A stretch of 64,000 nt of DNA from the NCBI RefSeq assembly GCF_003611275.1, contig NZ_CP020694.1, positions 3,070,001 to 3,134,000 on the forward strand. The letters run 5' to 3'. Source of the stretch: Sulfitobacter sp. D7. Lineage in GTDB: Bacteria > Pseudomonadota > Alphaproteobacteria > Rhodobacterales > Rhodobacteraceae. Shown one piece after another: positions 56,290 through 64,000 of this stretch (positions are counted from its first letter, which is position 1; the number at the start of each line of letters is the position of its first letter). Position numbers and translations under genes: made by a program. The notes under the pieces are model-generated. The model was not told the origin of the DNA, did no database searches, and saw nothing but the letters and a program-made list of their open reading frames with translations.

Positions 56290-57870
56290 TTAACCAGCCG
56301 CCTGCAACAGCTTGCGCGTATAGTCGGTCTGCGGATTGTCATAAAGCGCATCAACGTCGCCGTATTCCACCACATCGCCGCGCTTCATCACCATCACCTT
56401 GTGCGACATCGCCCGCACGACCTTCAGATCGTGACTGATGAACAGATAGGCCAACCCGTATTTCGCCTGCAACTCCCGCAGCAAATCAACGATCTGCACC
56501 TGCACCGTCATGTCCAAGGCCGAGGTTGGCTCGTCGAGAACCAGCAGCTTCGGCCGCAGCACCATGGCGCGGGCGATGGCGATCCGCTGGCGCTGCCCGC
56601 CGGAGAACTCATGCGGGTAGCGGTCCATCGTCGCGGGGTCGAGCCCCACTTCCGTCATCACCTCCGCCACCAGTTCACGTCTGTCGCGCGCCTTGTCGAT
56701 CTTGTGGATCGCCAGCCCCTCCGAGATGATCTGGAAACAGGTCATCCGCGGGCTGAGCGAGCCGAAAGGATCTTGAAAGACGATCTGCATATCGGCGCGT
56801 AGGCGGCGCAGCTTTTTGGTGGACCATTTGCGCAGGTCCTCGCCACGAAAAGTCACCTCCCCTTCCGAGCCGATGAGCCGCATGATCGCCAGCGCCGCGG
56901 TGGTCTTGCCCGAGCCGCTTTCGCCGACGATGCCAAGCGTTTCGCCCGCGCGGATCGACAGGCTCGTGTCGTTGACGGCCTTCACATGGCCCACGGTGCG
57001 GCGCAGCAGGCCCTTCTGGATCGGGAACCAAACCTTGAGGTTGTCGGTCCGCAGCACTTCGGGCGCATCCGCAGCCACAGGGGCCGGCGCGCCGGTGGGC
57101 TCGGCGCCGAGCAGTTTGCGTGTATAGGGGTGTTGCGGATTGTCGAAAATCTCAGCGGTCGGCCCCTCTTCGACGACCAGCCCCTTTTGCATGACAAAGA
57201 CCCGGTCGGCGATGCGCCGGACGATCCCGAGGTCATGGGTAATGAACAAAAGCCCCATCCCCATCTCATCCTTCAGGTCTTTCAACAGGTCGAGAATCTG
57301 CGCCTGAATGGTCACGTCGAGCGCCGTGGTTGGCTCATCCGCGATCAAGATGTCGGGCTTGTTGGCCAGCGCCATCGCGATCATTACGCGCTGCCGCTGC
57401 CCGCCGGAAAGCTGGTGCGGATAGGCGCCCATGCGGCTCTCCGCGTCATTGATGCCGACCTGTTCCAAGAGGCTCAACACCCGCGCCCGCGCCTCGGCCC
57501 CCTGCAATCCCTGATGCAGCGCCAGCGACTCCGCCAGTTGCTTTTCGATCGTGTGCAGCGGGTTGAGCGAGGTCATCGGCTCTTGAAAAATGAACGAGAT
57601 GTCGTTGCCGCGCACCTTATGCAGCAGCTTGTCATCCGCGCCGATCATCTCTTGCCCGTCATAGGTGACCGAGCCGCTGACCCGCGCGCTATCGCCCAAG
57701 AGCGACACCGTCGAGAGCGCCGAGACCGACTTGCCCGAGCCGCTTTCGCCCACCAGAGCCACCGTCTCTCCCCGGTTCACGGCAAAGCTGACCCCGCGCA
57801 CCGCCGGGATCAACTGCCCGTCCTGCCGAAAGGAAACCTGCAGGTCTTTGACGTCCAACAAAGCAGTCAC
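56290..57870 (-). CDS. yejF: Oligopeptide ABC transporter ATP-binding protein
   Basis: A 526-residue fused double ATPase. The first domain has Walker A GESGSGKS (41-48) and signature LSGGQ (154-158); the second has GESGSGKT (316-323) and FSGGQ (422-426). This duplicated layout is the YejF form of the peptide importer, as opposed to separate DppD and DppF. It overlaps the yejE gene by four bases (ATGA). Confidence 0.93.
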   Translation of the reverse strand: MTALLDVKDLQVSFRQDGQLIPAVRGVSFAVNRGETVALVGESGSGKSVSALSTVSLLGDSARVSGSVTYDGQEMIGADDKLLHKVRGNDISFIFQEPMTSLNPLHTIEKQLAESLALHQGLQGAEARARVLSLLEQVGINDAESRMGAYPHQLSGGQRQRVMIAMALANKPDILIADEPTTALDVTIQAQILDLLKDLKDEMGMGLLFITHDLGIVRRIADRVFVMQKGLVVEEGPTAEIFDNPQHPYTRKLLGAEPTGAPAPVAADAPEVLRTDNLKVWFPIQKGLLRRTVGHVKAVNDTSLSIRAGETLGIVGESGSGKTTAALAIMRLIGSEGEVTFRGEDLRKWSTKKLRRLRADMQIVFQDPFGSLSPRMTCFQIISEGLAIHKIDKARDRRELVAEVMTEVGLDPATMDRYPHEFSGGQRQRIAIARAMVLRPKLLVLDEPTSALDMTVQVQIVDLLRELQAKYGLAYLFISHDLKVVRAMSHKVMVMKRGDVVEYGDVDALYDNPQTDYTRKLLQAAG

Positions 57871-58973
57871 GAGAAGGTCTTTCTGGGATCGAATGCGTCG
57901 CGGATGCCTTCAAAGATGAAGACCAGCAGAGACAACATGATGGCAAAGGTAAAGAAGGCCGAGAAGGCCAGCCAAGGCGCTTGCAGGTTCTGCTTAGCTT
58001 GCAGCGTCAATTCCCCCAGCGACGGCGCCGAGGACGGCAGGCCGAAGCCCAAGAAGTCGAGCGTCGCCAGAGTGGAAATCGTGCCCGTGATGATAAACGG
58101 CAGCATGGTCAGCGTGGCCACCATCGCGTTGGGCAGCATATGGCGCAGCATGATGGTGCCGTTGCCGACCCCAAGCGCACGGGCGGCGCGGACGTATTCA
58201 AGGTTACGCGCGCGCAGGAATTCGGCCCGCACCACGCCCACTAGCGCGGTCCATGAGAACAGCACCAAGAGGATCACTAAGAGCCAGAAACTTCGCCCCA
58301 GAATGGCGAACATAATGATGATCACGTAGAGCGACGGGGTTGAGGACCAAATCTCGATGATGCGCTGAAAGATCAGGTCGAGCCAGCCGCCAAAGAAGCC
58401 CTGCACCGCGCCCGCCAGAATGCCGATGATCGACGCCGCCCCGGTGACGATCAGGGTGAACACCACCGAAAGCCGGAAGCCATGGATGACCCGCGCCATC
58501 ACATCGCGTTTGGTGCCGTCGGTCCCGAGCCAGTTCTGCCCGTTGGGCGGCAGCGGTGCGGCACCGGGGCGGTCCACGGCGGTGTCGAAGGAATAGGGAA
58601 TGACGGGCCAAAGCGCCCAGCCCTTGTCGATCGCTTCGCCTTCGACCTCGCCATCCGCGGCGTCGATAATATAGCCCTCAGGGTCGTCGAAACAGGCATC
58701 CAGCCCACCGGTGGCGATGAGGCATTGCACCTCAGGGTCGCGGTAGGCGGCTTCGGTCTGGAAATCGCCGCCAAAAGCGGTCTCAGGGTAGAAGTTGAAA
58801 ATCGGCGCGTAATACTCGCCGCGGTAGCTCACGAGGATCGGCTTGTCGTTGGCCACGAACTCGGCCAGCAGCGAAATGCCAAAAAGGATCGCGAAAATCC
58901 ACAGCGACCAATAGGCGCGGCGGTTCGCGGTGAAATTGCGCCAGCGGCGCTGGTTCAGGGGGGACAGCGCCAT
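57867..58973 (-). CDS. yejE: Oligopeptide ABC transporter permease
   Basis: A 368-residue permease with a long N-terminal extracytoplasmic insert (about 30-135) after the first helix, then the BPD inner-membrane domain with the EAA-like loop RARNLEYVRAARALGVG. This insert is typical of YejE. It overlaps yejB by three bases (TGATG context) and yejF by four. Confidence 0.92.
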   Translation of the reverse strand: MALSPLNQRRWRNFTANRRAYWSLWIFAILFGISLLAEFVANDKPILVSYRGEYYAPIFNFYPETAFGGDFQTEAAYRDPEVQCLIATGGLDACFDDPEGYIIDAADGEVEGEAIDKGWALWPVIPYSFDTAVDRPGAAPLPPNGQNWLGTDGTKRDVMARVIHGFRLSVVFTLIVTGAASIIGILAGAVQGFFGGWLDLIFQRIIEIWSSTPSLYVIIIMFAILGRSFWLLVILLVLFSWTALVGVVRAEFLRARNLEYVRAARALGVGNGTIMLRHMLPNAMVATLTMLPFIITGTISTLATLDFLGFGLPSSAPSLGELTLQAKQNLQAPWLAFSAFFTFAIMLSLLVFIFEGIRDAFDPRKTFS

Positions 58974-60064
58974 CAGCCTTCCCTCTTCTCAAAGTCGATG
59001 CGCGGGTCGACGAGCACATACATCATGTCCGACAAGATGCCGACGACAAGGCCGATGAGGCCAAAGATGAAGAGCGTCCCGAAGACAATCGGATAGTCGC
59101 GTGCCACCGCCGCCTCAAAACCCAGACGCCCCAACCCATCAAGGCTAAAGATCGTCTCGATAATGATCGACCCGCCGAAAAAGACCGAGATGAAGACCGC
59201 CGGAAAACTGGCGATCACGATCAGCATCGCGTTGCGGAAGACATGCCCGTAAAGCACCTTGCGCTCTGACAGGCCTTTGGCGCGGGCGGTGATGACATAT
59301 TGCTTTTTGATCTCGTCCAGAAAGCTGTTCTTGGTCAGCAGCGTCAGCGTGGCAAAGGCCGAGATCGTCGAGGCCAGCACCGGCAGCGTGATGTGCCAGA
59401 AATAATCGGCCACCTTGCCCAAGGGGCTGAGGCTGTCGAAATTATCCGAGGTCAGGCCACGCAGCGGGAAGATCTGCCAGTAAGACCCACCGGCAAAGAG
59501 CACCAGCAGCAGGATGGCAAAGAGGAAACCGGGGATCGCATAGGCCGCAATGATCGCGCCCGAGGTCCAGGTATCGAACCGGCTGCCGTCGCGCACCGCC
59601 TTGCGGATGCCCAAGGGGATCGACACCAGATGCGCGATCAGCGTTGACCAAAGCCCCAGCGTGATCGAGACCGGCAGCTTTTCCTTGATCAGTTCGATCA
59701 CACTGATGGCACGGAAGTAACTCTCGCCGAAATCAAGCCGCATGTAGTTCCACAGCATGTGAAAGAACCGCTCCACGGGGGGTTTGTCGAAGCCGAATTC
59801 CTTCTCCAACTCCTCGATTAACTCAGGCGGCAACCCGCGCGCGCCGACATAGGTACTGTCAGACCCGCGTGCCATCGTGTCGACCCCGGCGTCGTTGTTG
59901 CCTCCGGCAAAGCCGCCAAAGACATCGCCGCCACCCTGAATCCGCGCGATGGCCTGCTCTACCGGGCCACCGGGGACGAATTGCACCAAGGCAAAGTTGA
60001 CCAGCATGATGCCGAACAAGGTCGGGATCACCAGCAACAGCCGTCTGAGAATATAAGCACCCAT
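58973..60064 (-). CDS. yejB: Oligopeptide ABC transporter permease
   Basis: A 363-residue permease. The first helix ([21 protein letters not shown]) and the EAA loop [18 protein letters not shown] are conserved in the DppB/YejB family. A periplasmic insert carries [15 protein letters not shown]. It begins 9 bases after yejA. Confidence 0.92.
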   Translation of the reverse strand: MGAYILRRLLLVIPTLFGIMLVNFALVQFVPGGPVEQAIARIQGGGDVFGGFAGGNNDAGVDTMARGSDSTYVGARGLPPELIEELEKEFGFDKPPVERFFHMLWNYMRLDFGESYFRAISVIELIKEKLPVSITLGLWSTLIAHLVSIPLGIRKAVRDGSRFDTWTSGAIIAAYAIPGFLFAILLLVLFAGGSYWQIFPLRGLTSDNFDSLSPLGKVADYFWHITLPVLASTISAFATLTLLTKNSFLDEIKKQYVITARAKGLSERKVLYGHVFRNAMLIVIASFPAVFISVFFGGSIIIETIFSLDGLGRLGFEAAVARDYPIVFGTLFIFGLIGLVVGILSDMMYVLVDPRIDFEKREG

Positions 60065-60073
60065 GTGGTCGCT

Positions 60074-62002
60074 TTACCGCAAGGCGCCGGAGGCGCGCAA
60101 TTGCTGCGCGCGGTCTTCGTCATACCACCAGAAATCGAGGTAGCCCAAAGCATAGGACGGAATCTCGGGGTGGTCGTATTGGTCGTAATAGGCAACCCAA
60201 TAGCTGTCGTTGTACCATGTGGGGATCATAAAGAATTCATGCCGCAGCGCCCGATCCAGCGCCATCAGAGCCGCATCTTCGTCCTCTGCCGTTTCGGCAT
60301 CGAGCGAGGCTTCGATGATCGCGTCGACCAGCGGGCTAGCAAGCCCTGCGGGGTTGAACAGCGAAAATTCCGCCGCCTCGGACCCGTAGCGCTGCGACAG
60401 ACCGGTGCCGGTGCCAAGGAAGGCGGCATAGGCGTCATAGATCATGTCATAGTCGCGGTCCCGCTCACGGGCGGTGTATTGCGAACTGTCCACCTTCTCC
60501 AGCCGCGCGTCGATGCCGATGGATTGCAGGTTGCCCACGAAATTTTCGATCACTGCCGAAATCGTCGGCGACCCGGCGGAGTTCATCAGGAAGTTCAGCC
60601 GCAGGGGTTCGCCCGCCTCATTGACACGCATGCCGTTCTGCACGGTCCAACCCGCTTCCTCCAACAGCTTGGAAGCCTGCCGCGCGTTGCGGCGGTCCAA
60701 CAGGCGGCTGGGGTCTGAGGAATGCGGCACCACGGCAGGCGCGCTCAACAGCTCCCCCGGCACCAGATCGCCAAGGCTTTCCAGAAGCGCCAGTTCCGCC
60801 CCCTCGGGCGCGGCCCCGGCCATCAGCGGCGTGTCTTGCGTGAACGAGGCGCGGTGGCTGAAGAGCCCGTATTGCAGCGACTCGTTGGTCCATTCAAAGT
60901 TGAACATCAGTGCCACGGCCTCGCGCACACGGCGGTCCTGCAGCGTCTCGCGACCGAGGTTAAAGATGATCCCCGATGGCGTGGGAGGCGAGCCGTCGGG
61001 CAGCTCGGCCTTGACGATGTCGCCGTCACTCACCTTGGAGAAGTCGTAGCCCGTAGCCCACTTTTTGGAGTCCCCCTCGGCGCGGAAGGTATATTCGCCC
61101 GCCTTGAACGCCTCAAAGGCCGAAGTGTCGTCGCTGAAAATCTCCAGCCGGATGCGGTCGAAATTCATGCGGCCACGGTTGATCGGCAAGTCCTTGCCCC
61201 AGTAGTCGGGGTTGCGTTTCAGCACGATGCGCTTGGTCAGATCGACGCTTTCGACCATATAGGCGCCCGATCCGGGGGGCGGGTCCATCCAGCTGTCTTT
61301 AAGGGTGTTGCCGGTTTCCTCGAACCAATGTTTCGGCCATGCGGGCACGCCGCCTACCGTCTCGATCAGGCTGCGGCGGGAGATACCGTCGGCAAAGTGG
61401 AATTTCACCGTATGATCGTCCAGCGCTTCAACCTTGGGGATGCGCTTGCGCACCGCGTCTGCATAGGATTTCAGGCCCTCGTCCAAGAGCAGGTTGTGCG
61501 AGAACACGATGTCATGCGCGGTCACCGGCGAGCCGTCCGAAAACGTCGCCTCGGGGCGCATGTGGAAGGTCACCCAAGACTTGTCCTCGGGGTACTCAAG
61601 ACTTTCGCACAGCAGGCAGTAGCTTTCGCCATAGACATCCGCCGGCAGCGGCTCACCCGATGGGGCCTCGCCCAGCAGGCTTTCAAACCCAAAGATCGAG
61701 AACAGATGCGCGCGGCCCTTGCCGGAATAGGGGTTCATCGAATCCAGCGTGCCCACGAAGGGGATCGAGATTTCCCCGCCCTTGGGTGCATCGGGGTTCA
61801 CATAGTTAAAATGCTCGAAATCCGCCGGGTAGGTCAGATCGCCATAAAATGAATAGCCATGGCTTTTGATGACCTCCTGCTCCTGCGCCGCGGCGGCACC
61901 GGCCAAGAGGGCCGCCACCATCAGCGTCAGCGTCGCGAGCCATAGCGGCAGGTCATCAAAGACCGAAGGGCGGGTCGCGGCGCGGGTCTGGGCACGGGGC
62001 AT
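60074..62002 (-). CDS. yejA: Oligopeptide-binding protein
   Basis: A 642-residue extracellular family 5 solute-binding protein with a signal peptide LPLWLATLTLMVAALLAGAAAAQEQ. In E. coli the YejABEF system imports peptides, including microcin C, and contributes to resistance to some antimicrobial peptides. The order yejA-yejB-yejE-yejF matches. ATG 62002 has AAGGAG seven bases upstream, so the promoter is in the 265-base divergent gap with the kinase gene. Confidence 0.92.
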   Translation of the reverse strand: MPRAQTRAATRPSVFDDLPLWLATLTLMVAALLAGAAAAQEQEVIKSHGYSFYGDLTYPADFEHFNYVNPDAPKGGEISIPFVGTLDSMNPYSGKGRAHLFSIFGFESLLGEAPSGEPLPADVYGESYCLLCESLEYPEDKSWVTFHMRPEATFSDGSPVTAHDIVFSHNLLLDEGLKSYADAVRKRIPKVEALDDHTVKFHFADGISRRSLIETVGGVPAWPKHWFEETGNTLKDSWMDPPPGSGAYMVESVDLTKRIVLKRNPDYWGKDLPINRGRMNFDRIRLEIFSDDTSAFEAFKAGEYTFRAEGDSKKWATGYDFSKVSDGDIVKAELPDGSPPTPSGIIFNLGRETLQDRRVREAVALMFNFEWTNESLQYGLFSHRASFTQDTPLMAGAAPEGAELALLESLGDLVPGELLSAPAVVPHSSDPSRLLDRRNARQASKLLEEAGWTVQNGMRVNEAGEPLRLNFLMNSAGSPTISAVIENFVGNLQSIGIDARLEKVDSSQYTARERDRDYDMIYDAYAAFLGTGTGLSQRYGSEAAEFSLFNPAGLASPLVDAIIEASLDAETAEDEDAALMALDRALRHEFFMIPTWYNDSYWVAYYDQYDHPEIPSYALGYLDFWWYDEDRAQQLRASGALR

Positions 62003-62267
62003 AGGTCACTCCTTGGCGTGGCATAGTCCGGGTAGGCGTCATCTAGGCTAACGCTGTGAGATGCCAAGATACAAGTTGCGAATATGTAAGGTTGCCCTGC
62101 ACGGGCGGTCCGCCGCGGAGGTTGCCCCATCGAAGGGCGATTTCCCCCGCTTCCGCTCGCGAGAATGTGTAGCCCGACGCCCGGGAACTTCGCAGGCCAG
62201 CCGATTTCTCGCCCCAATATTAACAGATTCTTCACTCAAATTAACGATGCGTAAACTGGAGCAGACA

Positions 62268-63521
62268 ATGAGAACCTACCCGATTCCCTTTAACGAAGAA
62301 GCCCGCTTGCGCGCCGTTTTTGATGTGCCCGGCCTCACGGCCGAGAACGAAGCTTTGTTCGACACTATCTGCGAGGCCACCCGCCGTCTGCTTGACTGTC
62401 CGATTGCACATATCAGCGTCGTGGAGGCCGATACCCAATGGTACAAATCCGTGGTCGGCTACCCGCTGGAACCGATGCCGAAGGACACCGGGTTTTGCAG
62501 CCATACGATCATGTCAGACGTGCCACTGGTGGTGCCCGACCTCAGCAAAGACCCCCGATTTGAGCGCCACCCCATGGTTGCCAAGGGCGGACCCGAGGCG
62601 CGCTATTACTGCGGCGTGCCGCTGATCCTGTCCTCGGGCCACCGCTTTGGCAGCCTCTGCGCGCTGGACCTGCAACCGCACGAACAGCCCTCCGAGAAAC
62701 AGATCGCCCTGTTGGAAGACCTTGGCCGTATGGTCGTCGCGGCGCTTGAGCGCAGCCAGCCGAACGCCCCTGAGCTAAAGGCCGACACCAGCGCCGAATC
62801 CACATTTTTAACGCTGGTGGGTCACGAACTGCGAACACCGCTGACGGTTCTCTTCGGCAGCCTGCGCATGTTGGAGGCCAAAGCCGAACAAGGGATTAAT
62901 CCGCTGCTGATTCGCTCTGCCCGGCGGTCTGTCGACCACCTCAGCGCGTTGATCGAGACGATCATATCCTATAGCAATGTCAGCACCGGAGAGCTGCGCC
63001 TGAACGAGCGAGAATGCAATCTGAACGATCTTTTGCAATCGGTTTCGGCCCTGCATTTCGCCACCACGGACGCGACCACAAAAACCATCACTCTGCGCGA
63101 CAGCCTGCCGCTTGAGGAAATGCACATAGATGGCGACCAGATCGAATTGGCGGTGACGGCCTTGGTGCTGAACTCGGTGCTGCACGGGGGCAGTGAGATC
63201 GCGCTAGGGACGTTCAAAGACGCCGAGGGCAATATCGAGATTTCGATCACCGACAATGGCTCTTTTGACGATCACGTCGACCTTGCCGAGCTTTACAAAC
63301 CCTTTGTCGTCGGCGGCATGATGGACCATCGCAGCACCAAGGGCGGGCTGGGCCTTGGCCTGCCGCTGACCCGCAAGCTGATCGAAATGCACGGCGGGGA
63401 TTTCGAGGTGCATGTAGAGGCGGGCCGCAGCCGCGCCGTGATCCGCCTGCCCGCGTGGCGCTGCGACATCGGCGGGATCGCCGCGGCAAACGTCGCCGCC
63501 CCGGTGATCGCGGCTCAGTAA
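62268..63521 (+). CDS. Soluble GAF-domain histidine kinase
   Basis: A 417-residue cytosolic sensor kinase without membrane helices. A GAF domain covers about 25-160 (VEADTQWYK, SHTIMSDVPLVVPDL, YYCGVPLIL). The dimerisation domain has His186 in VGHELRTPLT, and the C-terminal ATPase domain has ITDNGSF and GGLGLGLPLTRKLIEM. ATG 62268 has GGAG seven bases upstream; an in-frame ATG at 62247 has none. No response regulator gene is adjacent, so its partner is unknown. Confidence 0.9.
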   Translation: MRTYPIPFNEEARLRAVFDVPGLTAENEALFDTICEATRRLLDCPIAHISVVEADTQWYKSVVGYPLEPMPKDTGFCSHTIMSDVPLVVPDLSKDPRFERHPMVAKGGPEARYYCGVPLILSSGHRFGSLCALDLQPHEQPSEKQIALLEDLGRMVVAALERSQPNAPELKADTSAESTFLTLVGHELRTPLTVLFGSLRMLEAKAEQGINPLLIRSARRSVDHLSALIETIISYSNVSTGELRLNERECNLNDLLQSVSALHFATTDATTKTITLRDSLPLEEMHIDGDQIELAVTALVLNSVLHGGSEIALGTFKDAEGNIEISITDNGSFDDHVDLAELYKPFVVGGMMDHRSTKGGLGLGLPLTRKLIEMHGGDFEVHVEAGRSRAVIRLPAWRCDIGGIAAANVAAPVIAAQ

Positions 63522-63530
63522 TTTTGAAGC

Positions 63531-63563
63531 GCGGGGCGCGCACTATGCCGCGCCCCGCTCTTT
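63531..63563 (+). terminator. Terminator after the kinase gene
   Basis: GCGGGGCGCG (63531-63540) pairs perfectly with CGCGCCCCGC (63549-63558) around an eight-base loop, followed by TCTTT. It lies between convergent genes. Confidence 0.8.
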
Positions 63564-63565
63564 GC

Positions 63566-64000
63566 TCAGGCTCCGTCGACCGTGCGGATCAATGCGTTGA
63601 TCTCTTCCGCCAATAGGTCCGGGTGATCCTCAGGCGTGAAGTGTTTGCCCCCTTCAATCCGCCGCAGCGGTGCATTCAGATCTTTCGCAAGCCGCTCCCC
63701 ATATTCGAGCTTTTGAAACTCATCGGCCGCGCCCCAAACGATCCGAGCGGGGATGTTGAGCGTGGGCAGCTTATCCGCGATGGCCTGGGTGTCTTCCACA
63801 TCCAGCGACTGCGCCTGCCGGACAAAGGCTTCGGCCTCTCCATGTTGGGCGTAATGCGGGGCATGGGCATCAAAGGCAGCCTCGGCGGCGGCGTCGGTCT
63901 CATGCCCCTTTGAAAACATCATCTTCAGCAACTGGTGGAACGACCCATCGGGCGCATGTTTCGCCACGCCGCCAGTCTTGGCCACGGCGCTGACCAGCGG
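63566..64000 (-). CDS. Alpha/beta hydrolase, 3' part (runs off right edge)
   Basis: The C-terminal 144 residues of an alpha/beta-hydrolase fold enzyme. The catalytic Asp lies in IVWGAADEFQ and the catalytic His in IEGGKHFTPEDHPDL. The reading frame stays open to base 64000, so the nucleophile half is outside the window. Substrate unknown. Confidence 0.85.
   Translation of the reverse strand, partial: PLVSAVAKTGGVAKHAPDGSFHQLLKMMFSKGHETDAAAEAAFDAHAPHYAQHGEAEAFVRQAQSLDVEDTQAIADKLPTLNIPARIVWGAADEFQKLEYGERLAKDLNAPLRRIEGGKHFTPEDHPDLLAEEINALIRTVDGA

Overview
This is ordinary chromosome of a GC-rich alphaproteobacterium of the order Rhodobacterales, most likely a marine Roseobacter-group organism close to Sulfitobacter or Roseobacter. 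The evidence is the gene content and order: an F0-only ATP synthase operon with both b and b' subunits, the chvI-chvG-hprK-rapZ-PTS series divergent from pckA, MipZ, a BluB gene inside the ffh-rpsP-rimM-trmD series, and a homogentisate operon carrying a DUF2783 gene. No species was confirmed by search. I see no phage, insertion sequence, CRISPR array or rRNA, and one tRNA.

Layout. 1-5.6 kb: 5' part of tuf, a lipoprotein, a cytochrome P450 and parC. 5.8-12 kb: an SH3-domain exported protein, a short-chain dehydrogenase, a HIG1-type membrane protein coupled to the cobalamin adenosyltransferase, etfB-etfA, a DUF6473-like gene and a 3-hydroxybutyryl-CoA dehydrogenase. 12-19.5 kb: a leftward operon chvI-chvG-hprK-rapZ-EIIA-HPr-acyltransferase, divergent from pckA, joining an envelope-sensing two-component system and a sugar-free regulatory PTS to gluconeogenesis. 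19.5-25 kb: two regulators, smc and a lipoprotein. 25-28 kb: atpI-atpB-atpE-b'-b. 28-31 kb: an ArsR regulator, a 25-residue membrane peptide gene, a DMT transporter, a LysR regulator and an azoreductase. 31.3-37.6 kb: a translation and secretion series ffh-chorismate mutase-rpsP-bluB-small membrane protein-rimM-sulfotransferase-like-trmD, then rplS and rpmE. 37.8-41 kb: a membrane protein, mipZ, a DMT exporter and a MarR regulator. 41-46.7 kb: a homogentisate operon (hmgA, fahA, an odd metallo-beta-lactamase-fold protein, a small membrane protein, a flavin hydroxylase and its likely small partner). 46.9-51.3 kb: an orphan Tat-exported solute-binding protein, an amidase, a Gfo/Idh/MocA oxidoreductase, a thioesterase and a tRNA with anticodon CAT. 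51.4-56.2 kb: an SDR, an RsmC-like methyltransferase, clpS, a HAD hydrolase and a D,D-carboxypeptidase. 56.3-62 kb: a yejABEF oligopeptide importer. 62-64 kb: a soluble GAF histidine kinase and the 3' part of an alpha/beta hydrolase.

The most noteworthy observations are: a dispersed hairpin repeat present at three convergent gene junctions, two copies sharing 39 identical bases; the overlooked 25-residue membrane peptide; a homogentisate operon whose hydroxylase and 62-residue partner look like a two-component 3-hydroxyphenylacetate 6-hydroxylase; an SDR and a metallo-beta-lactamase-fold protein that lack standard active-site residues; and candidate cell-cycle DNA sites (partial parS, a DnaA box, GANTC clusters). 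I found no wholly new system; most of the window is conserved core genome.
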